Shown: positions 1 to 6,829 of the stretch, piece after piece
How positions within the stretch are numbered: the first letter of the stretch is position 1
Layout of the letters: each line of letters begins with the position of its first letter
Assembly: GCA_025450975.1 (NCBI GenBank)
Contig: JANWLI010000053.1
Location: 1-16,360, forward strand
DNA length: 16,360 nt
Direction: 5' to 3'
Source of the DNA: Candidatus Kapaibacterium sp.
GTDB taxonomy: Bacteria > Bacteroidota > Ignavibacteria > Palsa-1295
Notes under the pieces: generated by a model
Database searches by the model: none
What the model was told of the DNA's origin: nothing
What the model saw: only the letters and a program-made list of their open reading frames with translations
Program-made: the position numbers and the translations under genes

Positions 1-74
1 ATGGATTCGGGATGTTCGCGAAAGTCCTTCAAGCCAAGGACGACAGGCTCACTGAGCGGCGTTATTGCTGTCAT
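1..74 (-). CDS. N-terminal fragment of the gene after rbfA, possibly riboflavin kinase/FAD synthetase
   Basis: Only 24 complete codons lie in the window; the rest is beyond base 1. The frame opens at an ATG (bases 72-74, minus) inside the last codons of rbfA, a 26-base overlap. It reads M-T-A-I-T-P-L-S-E-P-V-V-L-G-L-K-D-F-R-E and then H-P-E-S. A short leader with L..F...P just before the window edge is what precedes the VVTIG(T/N)FDGVHLGH nucleotidyltransferase motif in RibF proteins, and ribF commonly lies downstream of rbfA/truB. RibF makes FMN and FAD from riboflavin. The motif itself is not visible, so ribF is a guess. truB, the usual neighbour of rbfA, is the main alternative. A later start at the TTG around bases 33-35 is possible. 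The open frame is clear; identity is weak. Confidence 0.4.
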   Translation of the reverse strand, partial: MTAITPLSEPVVLGLKDFREHPES

Positions 75-405
75 TCAATTTCTTGAAGAGACGGTTGATG
101 CGCTCGACTTCGTCCTGGGTATCGTCGAGATAAATGTGCAGCTCGGGAGTATGACGTATGCGCAGTTCACCAGCGAGCGCCGAGCGGATGCGCGGTGCCT
201 CGTTCTGGATATCTTTAACAATCAGTTCTTTCGACTTCGTATTACCCAGCAGGCTGATATAGACTTTGCAGGCATGGAGGTCGGGAGAAACCCTGCAGAT
301 CGTAATGGTCAGCAGCCCGCTATAGAGTTCGGTAAATTCGGATTGAAACAGCTCGGCAAGCTTCTGCTTGATCTCGCCTGCAACACGTTCGGTACGTACT
401 GACAT
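49..405 (-). CDS. rbfA: Ribosome-binding factor A
   Basis: This 118-residue protein has the length and sequence of RbfA, a small KH-fold protein that binds the 30S subunit during late 16S rRNA maturation and cold adaptation. Family features seen are the N-terminal RTERVAGEIKQKLAELF helix, the strand pair around LLTITICRVSPDLHACKVYIS, and the C-terminal IRHTPELHIYLDDTQDEVERIN, which matches the family's R..PEL.F..D.....-..I pattern. It is the last complete gene of the rimP-nusA-infB-rbfA cluster. A clear Shine-Dalgarno AAGGAG (bases 411-416) overlaps the infB stop codon and lies 5 bases before the ATG, so translation is probably coupled to infB. The gap to infB is 9 bases. No defects seen. Confidence 0.95.
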   Translation of the reverse strand: MSVRTERVAGEIKQKLAELFQSEFTELYSGLLTITICRVSPDLHACKVYISLLGNTKSKELIVKDIQNEAPRIRSALAGELRIRHTPELHIYLDDTQDEVERINRLFKKLNDSNNAAQ

Positions 406-414
406 GGCTTCTCC

Positions 415-3186
415 TTATACTTTCTCGAGCTTACGCTGTACTTCGACGATCTTGAAGGCTTCGATGATGTCACCCGACTTAATGTCGTTGAAGTTCTCCA
501 GACCCATACCGCATTCATAGCCGGCGTCGACTTCGCGAACGTCTTCCTTGAAGCGCTTAAGCGATGAAATATTACCGGTAAAGATATCGACGCCATCGCG
601 GATGAGGCGGACCCTGCTGTTACGCGTGATCTTGCCATCCTGGACGTAGCAACCGGCGATCGTACCTGCTTTCGGTACCTTGAAGGTATCGCGAACAAGC
701 ACGGTGGCGGTGATTTCTTCTTTCGTATCAGGAGCGAGCATACCTTCGAGAGCGCTGCGGATCTCGTTGATACAGTCGTAGATAACATTGTAGAGGCGAA
801 TATCGACATGCTCGGTAGCAGCAAGCTTACGGGCATCGAGATTCGGACGTACATGGAAGCCGACGATAATGCCATCGCTGGCAGCGGCAAGGCGAACGTC
901 GTTCTCCGTGATCGCACCGACTGCGCGGTGGACGATCTGTACTTTCACCTCATCGGTGGAAAGGCGTAAGAGCGAATCGGCAAGTGCTTCGACCGAACCG
1001 TCTACGTCACCCTTAAGAATGATGCTGAGGTTCTGGACACTTCCCTCTTTGATCTCGCGGCTGATATCGTCGAGACTGAGCACTCCGCGTACCTGCTTAA
1101 AGCTCTGCTCGCGGCGTAACTGCTGGCGGGTTAGCGCTACAGCCTTAGCCTGACTATCGGATTCAAGCACGATAAACTGGTCGCCTGCCTGCGGAATACC
1201 GTCAAAACCAAGTAACTGTACGGGACGCGACGGTGGTGCTATTTCTATCTTATGTCCGCGTTCATCGAACATAGCGCGAACTCGGCCGGAGAACATTCCG
1301 GCGATAAACGGATCGCCAAGCTTCAGTGTACCTTTCTGCACAAGTACCGTTGCCTGAATACCGCGGCCCTTATCGACTTCCGCTTCGATGATGACGCCAC
1401 GTGCGACACGATCGGGGTTTGCCTTCAGATCAAGAATATCTGCTTCAAGGAGCACGCGATCGAGGAGTTTCTCGACGTTCGTGCCCTTCTTTGCAGATAC
1501 TTCGACGCAGCCATACTTACCGCCCCACTCTTCGACGAGAATGTTCTTATCGGCAAGCTGTTGGCGGATACGATCCGGATTTGCTTCCGGACGGTCAGAT
1601 TTATTAAGCGCGATGACGATCGGAACGCCTGCAGCCGTTGCGTGGCTGATAGCTTCCCACGTCTGCGGCATGACGCTATCGTCGGCGGCAATTACAAGGA
1701 TAACGATATCCGTAACCTGTGCACCGCGGGCACGCATAGCGGTAAACGCTTCGTGACCAGGAGTGTCGAGGAAGGATATCTGGCGGCCGCTATCGAGCGT
1801 CACTTCGTAGGCGCCGATATGCTGCGTGATGCCACCGGATTCACCGGCGACAACGTTTGCTTTGCGGATGTAATCGAGCAGCGACGTCTTACCGTGATCG
1901 ACGTGACCCATGATCGTAACGACCGGCGGACGCGTTTTGAGCGACTCTTCTGAGTCCTCAATATCCTCAAGGATATCGGTGGTAAACTCTTCCTGGAATT
2001 CGACCGTGTAGCCGAATTCGTCTGCGACGAGCTGGATCGTGTCTTTATCGAGACGCTGGTTGATGGAGACCATAAGGCCGAGCGCAATACACTTTGTGAT
2101 GATCTCGCCGACTTCGACGCGCATGAGGTTTGCAAGCTCAGCTGCCGTGACGAATTCCGTCGGACGAATGATCGTGCTCTCTCTTGCCGTCTCTTCGAGT
2201 GTTCTGCGCTCTTCAGTTTCTGCGCGCTCACGGCGACGCATCTTCCTGGCTTTCGCTCGACCGGCAAAACGGGAATCTTCACCGCCGGTTAGTGTGCGGC
2301 GGACGGCCTTCTTAACATCGTCTTTATCGACGGTGAAACGATCTTTACCTTTCTTCTTCGCATCTGTTGATGGCGGATCGGTAAGCTTGCGCAGGTTCAT
2401 GTCGCCCGGTTTTCTGCCTGTACCGGGTGTAGCGGTGCGAGGTCCCTGCTGGCTCTTTAACTTGGGTCTGGGAGCGTCGGAAGGCGGCGATTTCTTCACC
2501 GGCTCGAGTCCCTTAAGATCGATCTTTCCCTTGATCTTCAGTCCCGGAAGTGCGATCTCGCTGCCACCACCGGTCGGCGAACCTGTCATGACAACCGTCG
2601 TTGCTTTGCGACGACGACGTTTGCGCTTACCTGTTCTCCGTTCTTCTTCGGTTTCGGGTGCGTCCTCAGCGAGTTCTTCGCCGGCATCGCCTTCAAGTAC
2701 AGCGCCTTCATCGGCGACAGCTTCAACTGGCTCCGATTCGGGTTCTGGCTCAGGCTCGGGTTGCGGGACTTCGAGGACAGGCGGCGGTTCCGGCTCCGGC
2801 ATTTCAACGACGGGCTCTGGAACAACTTCGTCGATGACGACGGGCTCTGGAATTTCTTCTACAGGAGGTTTGGCATGATGGGCAGCTTTATCAGCCTTAC
2901 CGGCCTTGGCGGGAGGCGCTGCCGGTGCTTCGTCTTTGGTTTTGGAGCGCTGGACCTTGAATGCGGCGATCTTTTTCTGGCGCTTGTCGGTAACATCTTT
3001 ATCTTTACCGAACTGCTTCATGACGAGGTCAAGAGCGTCATCGTCGATCTTCGACATGATGGTCTTGACACCCGTGTACCCTTTTTTCTGCAGGAAATCG
3101 ATCAGTGTATCATGACTGATATTGATCTCCGTGGCAAGGGTGCGCACGGTTTGTTTCTTCGCTTTCTCTGTCGGTTCAGCTGGCAT
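415..3186 (-). CDS. infB: Translation initiation factor IF-2
   Basis: IF-2 is the GTPase that brings initiator tRNA to the 30S subunit and promotes 50S joining. The 923-residue product begins with an IF2_N-type helical module (about residues 10-60, with ISHDTLIDFLQKKGY). A long low-complexity linker follows: an Ala/Lys part, a Pro/Glu/Val-rich acidic part (roughly 95-185), then a very basic KRKRRRRK patch. A second IF2_N-like module lies near 345-400. The GTPase domain has G1 GHVDHGKTS (427-435), the switch-like GGITQHIGAY, G3 DTPGH (474-478), G4 NKSD (528-531) and G5 SAKKG. The translation-factor beta-barrel domains and the fMet-tRNA-binding C domain complete the protein. An AGGAG lies 14 bases before the ATG, rather far. 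It follows nusA by 48 bases and precedes rbfA by 9. Confidence 0.97.
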   Translation of the reverse strand: MPAEPTEKAKKQTVRTLATEINISHDTLIDFLQKKGYTGVKTIMSKIDDDALDLVMKQFGKDKDVTDKRQKKIAAFKVQRSKTKDEAPAAPPAKAGKADKAAHHAKPPVEEIPEPVVIDEVVPEPVVEMPEPEPPPVLEVPQPEPEPEPESEPVEAVADEGAVLEGDAGEELAEDAPETEEERRTGKRKRRRRKATTVVMTGSPTGGGSEIALPGLKIKGKIDLKGLEPVKKSPPSDAPRPKLKSQQGPRTATPGTGRKPGDMNLRKLTDPPSTDAKKKGKDRFTVDKDDVKKAVRRTLTGGEDSRFAGRAKARKMRRRERAETEERRTLEETARESTIIRPTEFVTAAELANLMRVEVGEIITKCIALGLMVSINQRLDKDTIQLVADEFGYTVEFQEEFTTDILEDIEDSEESLKTRPPVVTIMGHVDHGKTSLLDYIRKANVVAGESGGITQHIGAYEVTLDSGRQISFLDTPGHEAFTAMRARGAQVTDIVILVIAADDSVMPQTWEAISHATAAGVPIVIALNKSDRPEANPDRIRQQLADKNILVEEWGGKYGCVEVSAKKGTNVEKLLDRVLLEADILDLKANPDRVARGVIIEAEVDKGRGIQATVLVQKGTLKLGDPFIAGMFSGRVRAMFDERGHKIEIAPPSRPVQLLGFDGIPQAGDQFIVLESDSQAKAVALTRQQLRREQSFKQVRGVLSLDDISREIKEGSVQNLSIILKGDVDGSVEALADSLLRLSTDEVKVQIVHRAVGAITENDVRLAAASDGIIVGFHVRPNLDARKLAATEHVDIRLYNVIYDCINEIRSALEGMLAPDTKEEITATVLVRDTFKVPKAGTIAGCYVQDGKITRNSRVRLIRDGVDIFTGNISSLKRFKEDVREVDAGYECGMGLENFNDIKSGDIIEAFKIVEVQRKLEKV

Positions 3187-3234
3187 TTACCTTTGAAGGT
3201 TCTCCTATAATATCCTAAGAGTATCATCGTCGTA

Positions 3235-4569
3235 TCACGATTCGGACTCTTCGGTTGTACGCTCACTTGCTCCACCGCGGAGGGTCGTGAGTTTAAATCC
3301 TGCTTTTTCTGCAACGTCTTCAAGTGCCTGGTCGGCATGAGCGAATTCGCTCTCGAGCAGACCACGGATCGTTGCAAGATGCTCAGGCGTCATGCCTGCG
3401 ACTCGGAGGAGCTGCTCCTCTGAGGTATTGAGGAATTCGCGCGCCGTGTCAATACGTGCACGGATCAGCTCGCTATATAAGTCGGCGCCGATATCTTCGC
3501 GGAATTCGATAAGCTCGATGTCTTCTTCGTCACGTGCTTCCTTGATCAGGTTGATCTGGAAACCCGTCAGACGCGATGCAAGACGAACGTTCTGGCCCTG
3601 CTTACCAATGGCAAGCGAGACCTGATCGTCGGAGACGAGTACGGTTGCCGTACGCGTGTCTTCGTCGAGATCGACAGAAATTAGTTTTGCCGGCGAGAGC
3701 GATCGCGCCAAGAACGTCGGCAGATCTTCTGCCCACGGGATCACGTCGATGCTTTCGTTGGCAAGTTCACGGACGATCGAGTGAATACGAACGCCCTTCA
3801 TGCCGACGCATGCGCCGACCGGATCGATACGCTCGTCGTTCGACTCGACTGCGACCTTCGCGCGCTCGCCTGGTTCGCGGGCGATGGCTTTGATCGAGAT
3901 GAATCCGTCAAAAATTTCGGGTACTTCAAGCTCAAGGAGCTTGGCAAGAAAGCGGTTATCCGTACGCGAGAGCACAACGACGGGCGTTGAGTTCTGCGAA
4001 TTACGTCGGACTTCCTTCACGAGTGCTTTCAGCGGGTCGCCCTTGCGGAAACGCTCACGTGGGATCTGCTCCCCTTTTGGCAGCAGGAGTTCACGACGAT
4101 TGTGGAGGATGAACAGGTCGCCACCGCGGATCTGGTACACTTCGCCGACGATCACGTCGCCGACAAGTGAGTTATACTCGTTGTACAGATTGTCGCGTTC
4201 GATCTCGCGGATCTTCTGGTTGAGATTCTGCTTGGCGGTAATAATGAGACGACGGCCGAAATCCTTGCCGAGGTTGACGATCTCTACGAACTCGTCACCA
4301 GGCTCAAGGTCTTCACCGGATTTATCTTTTGCATCTTCGACGGAGATCTCGATCGTCGGGTCGGCAACCGTTTCGACGACGGATTTTTCGAGATAGACTT
4401 CGATATCGCCTTTATCCATGTTCATGACGATGTCGAACTTTGCTTCCTGGCCGTACTTCTTCCTGACCATCATAGCGAAGGTCTCCTCGATGACGGACAT
4501 CAGGATGTCTCTGTCGATTCCTTTTTCGCGGACCATGTCCGCGAAGGATTCTACGATGAGCGGATTCAT
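3235..4569 (-). CDS. nusA: Transcription termination/antitermination protein NusA
   Basis: NusA binds RNA polymerase and modulates pausing, intrinsic termination and antitermination. The 444-residue product shows the N-terminal polymerase-binding domain (1-125), an S1 domain (about 136-202), KH1 with VGACVGMKGVRI (251-262), KH2 with IGKQGQNVRLA (321-331), and a helical C-terminal tail with one helix-hairpin-helix-like segment (about 380-415). It lacks the two long acidic repeats of E. coli NusA, as is usual outside Proteobacteria. The start is supported by an AAGGG ribosome-binding site 5 bases before the ATG. Upstream, in the gap to rimP, sits a terminator-like hairpin (4588-4617) that could attenuate this gene and those after it. 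It is co-directional with rimP, infB and rbfA. Confidence 0.97.
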   Translation of the reverse strand: MNPLIVESFADMVREKGIDRDILMSVIEETFAMMVRKKYGQEAKFDIVMNMDKGDIEVYLEKSVVETVADPTIEISVEDAKDKSGEDLEPGDEFVEIVNLGKDFGRRLIITAKQNLNQKIREIERDNLYNEYNSLVGDVIVGEVYQIRGGDLFILHNRRELLLPKGEQIPRERFRKGDPLKALVKEVRRNSQNSTPVVVLSRTDNRFLAKLLELEVPEIFDGFISIKAIAREPGERAKVAVESNDERIDPVGACVGMKGVRIHSIVRELANESIDVIPWAEDLPTFLARSLSPAKLISVDLDEDTRTATVLVSDDQVSLAIGKQGQNVRLASRLTGFQINLIKEARDEEDIELIEFREDIGADLYSELIRARIDTAREFLNTSEEQLLRVAGMTPEHLATIRGLLESEFAHADQALEDVAEKAGFKLTTLRGGASERTTEESES

Positions 4570-4587
4570 TATTCCCTTCTAAAAACT

Positions 4588-4617
4588 AAAAAACAGACTC
4601 TGAAGCGCAAAGCCTGT
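4588..4617 (-). terminator. Intrinsic terminator-like hairpin in the nusA leader, candidate attenuator
   Basis: Read on the minus strand, the arm ACAGGCTTTG (4617-4608) pairs with CAGAGTCTGT (4602-4593) to give an uninterrupted 10-bp stem with two G-U pairs and a 5-base CGCTT loop. It is followed directly by five Ts, then AG, then five more Ts (down to 4581). This is the classical rho-independent layout. It lies after rimP and ends about 20 bases before the nusA ATG, so it would cut transcription ahead of nusA-infB-rbfA rather than at the end of an operon. NusA itself stimulates intrinsic termination and is known to autoregulate in other bacteria, so feedback attenuation is plausible. No obvious antiterminator pairing was found by eye. 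Confidence 0.7.
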
Positions 4618-4661
4618 TACATAGAGCAGATTCTTCTTGCGGGTCACCTAACACCAGTTCG

Positions 4662-4687
4662 GGCCGGAAAATTTCGTGTTTTCGGCC
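4662..4687 (-). other. Stem-loop directly after the rimP stop codon
   Basis: On the minus strand GGCCG (4687-4683) pairs with CGGCC (4666-4662), and after one bulged C an AAAA/TTTT pairing continues, with a 7-base CACGAAA loop. It begins 12 bases after the rimP stop and about 45 bases upstream of the terminator-like hairpin in the nusA leader. On the minus strand no T-run follows, so it is not itself a terminator there. Four Ts follow on the plus strand, where no gene precedes it. It may protect the rimP 3' end, be an RNase III-type processing site, or form part of the nusA leader switch. Confidence 0.55.
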
Positions 4688-4699
4688 TTTTAGGAGATT

Positions 4700-5179
4700 C
4701 TATAACTCGACGATAACTTTGGCCTTACGAACGTCGGTAAAGGCTACCGAGACCTCTTCAACTGCCTCAGGTTTGGACTTCTTTTTCTGGTCCAGCGTCA
4801 GGAGAATGCCCGATTCCGATGTCTCCTTAAGTCTGCCCGTTTTCTTGCCATCGTCGGTCGTAACCTCAATTTTTCGACCAAGAACGCGCTTAAACTGATA
4901 TGGGTGGACAAGAGGCTCGTCAGTACCCGGCGAAAGCACGTCCAGACGGTAGTTTGTCTCAGTGCCGAGCGTTGTATCGAGATATCCCTGTAAGGTTTTG
5001 CTAAGGACCTCACAATCTTCGATCGAGACCTGCCGCGCACCGTCGAGGATCACTTCAAGGACAGGACGCGATTTGCTGCCGCGAATAGCTATTCTGAGCA
5101 CCTCAAGGCCGCGTTCTTGTGCAGCTGTTTGAGCAATAGAGGAAAGCGCAGCAGATTCGTCAGGTGTGAGAACGTCCAT
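4700..5179 (-). CDS. rimP: Ribosome maturation factor RimP
   Basis: The 159-residue protein matches RimP, which assists 30S subunit assembly, in length and in its diagnostic middle segment YRLDVLSPGTDEPLVHPYQF followed by KRVLGRKIEV. That corresponds to the family pattern LEVSSPGxDRPL....F.R..G. The N-terminal alpha/beta domain covers about residues 1-85 and the C-terminal SH3-like barrel about 88-159. The invariant Arg of the DRPL motif is Glu here (DEPL). It is the first protein gene of the rimP-nusA-infB-rbfA cluster. No good Shine-Dalgarno precedes the ATG; instead a heptamer tandem array begins 9 bases upstream, with the tRNA-Cys gene beyond it. Confidence 0.93.
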   Translation of the reverse strand: MDVLTPDESAALSSIAQTAAQERGLEVLRIAIRGSKSRPVLEVILDGARQVSIEDCEVLSKTLQGYLDTTLGTETNYRLDVLSPGTDEPLVHPYQFKRVLGRKIEVTTDDGKKTGRLKETSESGILLTLDQKKKSKPEAVEEVSVAFTDVRKAKVIVEL

Positions 5180-5187
5180 AGCAAAGG

Positions 5188-5220
5188 AATTCGTAATTCG
5201 TAATTCCTAATTCGTAATTC
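5188..5220. repeat. Heptamer tandem repeat, unit AATTCGT, 4.7 copies
   Basis: Bases 5188-5220 consist of AATTCGT units in a head-to-tail array; the third unit is AATTCCT and the last is cut after AATTC. The array fills nearly all of the space between the tRNA-Cys 3' end (5227) and the rimP start codon (5179). It resembles the short tandemly repeated heptamers (STRR) known from cyanobacterial intergenic regions. A second array of different sequence but the same unit length lies at 6793-6826. Function unknown. Confidence 0.9.
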
Positions 5221-5226
5221 AAAAAG

Positions 5227-5298
5227 AGGCGCCGATCAGACTCGAACTGATGAATGGAGCTTTTGCAGAGCTCTGCCTTACCACTTGGCTACGGCGCC
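5227..5298 (-). tRNA. tRNA-Cys (anticodon GCA)
   Basis: The 72-nt minus-strand sequence folds into a complete cloverleaf. The acceptor stem is GGCGCCG/CGGCGCC with discriminator U, the D-arm reads GCC...GGC, and the anticodon stem GAGCT/AGCTC carries loop CTGCAAA, so the anticodon is GCA. The variable region is 5 bases, and the T-arm is ATCAG-TTCGAGT-CTGAT. U at the discriminator position is the known identity element for cysteinyl-tRNA synthetase. The 3' CCA is not encoded; the next transcribed bases are CTTTTT, which could act as a weak termination signal. The gene lies 50 bases after the small membrane protein gene and 47 bases before rimP, all on the same strand. Confidence 0.96.
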
Positions 5299-5348
5299 GT
5301 TGAAGTGCCATACAATGATATTACAAGAAGCGGAGTTCCCACGCAGAG

Positions 5349-5567
5349 TTAGCGTCTTCCCTCTTCGATGATTTGCCGCGCAAGTGCGCTGCGCTCCCGG
5401 GCCATTTTCTTCTTCAAAAACCAAACCCGTACTTCAACAATGATCGACAACGCAATGGTCGACCACGCTACCATTGGCGGAGCCTTGAGAATGAAAAAGA
5501 GCACCCAGAGAACCAGTAGGAGAATGAGTACGATGGAAAGGGTCTTTCGTTCGGTGATCGTATTCAT
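5349..5567 (-). CDS. Small two-helix membrane protein, function unknown
   Basis: The product (72 residues from the chosen ATG) has two hydrophobic segments, about residues 9-27 (leucine/isoleucine/valine-rich) and 33-50. A strongly charged tail, KKKMARERSALARQIIEEGRR, is probably cytoplasmic and helical. I do not recognise a family. The start chosen is ATG 5565-5567, which lies two bases after the TAA of the upstream 136-residue gene and has AAAGG 8 bases before it. An earlier in-frame ATG at 5586-5588 would add seven residues and overlap that gene. The tight spacing suggests translational coupling with the gene upstream. The tRNA-Cys gene follows after 50 bases. Confidence 0.7.
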   Translation of the reverse strand: MNTITERKTLSIVLILLLVLWVLFFILKAPPMVAWSTIALSIIVEVRVWFLKKKMARERSALARQIIEEGRR

Positions 5568-5569
5568 GG

Positions 5570-5980
5570 TTATTGCCTTTGAAGCCATTCATTTTTCCAG
5601 GCCTCCGATCGACGAACATCTTCAAGCTGCCTGAAGATATCATCGGCCGGATCATAGACAAGGATATCCTTCAAATTCTTATGGATATAAAAATGATACC
5701 AACGCAAATTATGGGTCTCATGGCTCTCACCGACATATATTTCGTAATAGTGTTGTCTAATCGTGTCGTCAGAATTCATCGCCGGGCAATCAATTAAGAG
5801 AACAACTAAGTTTGCCTTTCCTTTGCTTGTCTTCTCAACAAACGGCCCGCCAATTTTAGTTAGCTCCGGTACACGTGTCTGAAGGGTATCGTTAAGCTCT
5901 TTAAGCATCTCTTCACAATCTCTTTCGAGAACTGGAGAATTAAGATGCTGTAAAAAATATATAACAAAAAGGAAGGTCAA
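5570..5980 (-). CDS. Hypothetical protein, 136 residues, TTG start
   Basis: I do not recognise this protein. It opens with a short hydrophobic stretch (TFLFVIYFLQ), then a charged helical region, a strand-like core (LVVLLIDCPA), and an aromatic, histidine-rich segment (YYEIYVGESHETHNLRWYHF). It ends with a charged Trp-rich tail. The frame can start at a TTG (5978-5980) that overlaps the TGA of the preceding dehydrogenase gene as TTGA, with GGGGGAG 10 bases upstream. Alternatively it starts at ATG 5906-5908, giving 112 residues without the hydrophobic leader. The coding sequence is visibly more AT-rich than its neighbours, which may indicate recent acquisition. It is followed two bases later by a small membrane protein gene. 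Confidence 0.65.
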   Translation of the reverse strand: MTFLFVIYFLQHLNSPVLERDCEEMLKELNDTLQTRVPELTKIGGPFVEKTSKGKANLVVLLIDCPAMNSDDTIRQHYYEIYVGESHETHNLRWYHFYIHKNLKDILVYDPADDIFRQLEDVRRSEAWKNEWLQRQ

Positions 5981-6735
5981 TGTCTTGCCACTCCCCCGTC
6001 AACATTGATCGCCTGACCGGTGATCATCGCGGATTTCTCCGAAGCCAAAAATGCGACAAGTTCAGCAAGGTCTTCCGGCGTTTCGGGGCGGTAGGCTACA
6101 CTCGGATATAAGTGCGCTAAGATATTGCCGCTCGGCTGGTCGTCGCCGTTGGGTCGCTGTGTGGCTGTTAGGCCGACAGTGATCGCATTTACCGTGATGC
6201 CATACTGCGCGACTTCGCTTGCAAGTGCTCGGGTAAATCCGACAACGCCCATTTTGCTTGCGACGTAATGCACGAGGTACGGTGTACCCAGCCAGATGGT
6301 ATTGCTCGACATGTTGATGATGCGGCCGAAGTTTTGCGCCTTCATCGAAGGTAGTACAGCTTTTGTCATGAGGAAGAGGCCGTCGAGATTTACCGCCATC
6401 ACTTTTTTCCACTCGGCGAAGGTCAGCAGTTCGAATGGCTCTTCGTCGTAGACGCCGGCATTGTTAACCAGCACGTCGATTTGCCCATGTGACGCGCGAA
6501 TGGTTTGCGCCAATGCGCGTGTTGCTTCCTCCTTTGTAATATCGGTTTCGATATACTGCGGCTGGTGTTTCGGATGGACAGCTTCGATCATTGCAAGCGT
6601 TTCGCTCGCATCGGCGATGTCGGCAATGATGACGTGCGCGCCTTCGCGGGCGAACTGCGTGGCGATCGCCTGCCCGTTGCCGATCGCAGCGCCAGTCACG
6701 ACAACTACTTTATCTTCATGACGTAATCCGCTCAT
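5977..6735 (-). CDS. Short-chain dehydrogenase/reductase, FabG-like
   Basis: A classical SDR oxidoreductase of 252 residues, the typical length. It has the Rossmann cofactor motif TGAAIGNG (residues 14-21), NNAG (91-94), and the catalytic set Ser144, Tyr157 and Lys161 (YVASK). The family C-terminal signature NVDGG is near the end. An acidic residue after the second strand (IIAD) suggests preference for NAD(H) over NADP(H). The usual PG after the active site is VG here (NAITVGLTAT). Substrate cannot be read from sequence; a 3-oxoacyl-ACP or sugar/alcohol dehydrogenase role is possible. I chose the ATG at 6733-6735 because the protein then starts like other SDRs. An ATG at 6787-6789 would add 18 atypical residues, and neither has a clear Shine-Dalgarno. 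Confidence 0.9.
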   Translation of the reverse strand: MSGLRHEDKVVVVTGAAIGNGQAIATQFAREGAHVIIADIADASETLAMIEAVHPKHQPQYIETDITKEEATRALAQTIRASHGQIDVLVNNAGVYDEEPFELLTFAEWKKVMAVNLDGLFLMTKAVLPSMKAQNFGRIINMSSNTIWLGTPYLVHYVASKMGVVGFTRALASEVAQYGITVNAITVGLTATQRPNGDDQPSGNILAHLYPSVAYRPETPEDLAELVAFLASEKSAMITGQAINVDGGVARH

Positions 6736-6792
6736 GTCTGGTAACAACTGTGGTATTTTTGAGTAACAGTCGGTAGAATTCAAGTCCATCGT

Positions 6793-6826
6793 GACTATCG
6801 ACTATCGACTATCAACTAACGACTAG
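6793..6826. repeat. Heptamer tandem repeat, unit GACTATC, 4.9 copies
   Basis: Three perfect GACTATC units (6793-6813) are followed by a diverged unit AACTAAC and a partial GACTAG. The array sits in the divergent gap between the dehydrogenase gene (minus) and the ABC transporter ATPase gene (plus). It ends 3 bases before the ATPase ATG, so it occupies the place of a ribosome-binding site. The unit length equals that of the array at 5188-5220 but the sequence differs. Function unknown. Confidence 0.9.
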
Positions 6827-6829
6827 AAA

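Noticed and set aside
1252..1953. Plus-strand open frame of 233 codons opposite the IF-2 GTPase domain
   Set aside because: Antisense shadow of the GTPase motifs G1 to G4, which are intact on the minus strand.
2039..2878. Long plus-strand open frame (279 codons) opposite infB, rich in Ser, Arg and Gly
   Set aside because: It lies antisense to the conserved IF-2 gene; its serine/glycine runs are the mirror of the Pro/Glu-rich linker codons. No independent family or ribosome-binding site.
4662..4691. Hairpin plus TTTT read as a plus-strand terminator
   Set aside because: No plus-strand gene precedes it and the T-run is only four bases. More likely part of the rimP-nusA leader on the minus strand.
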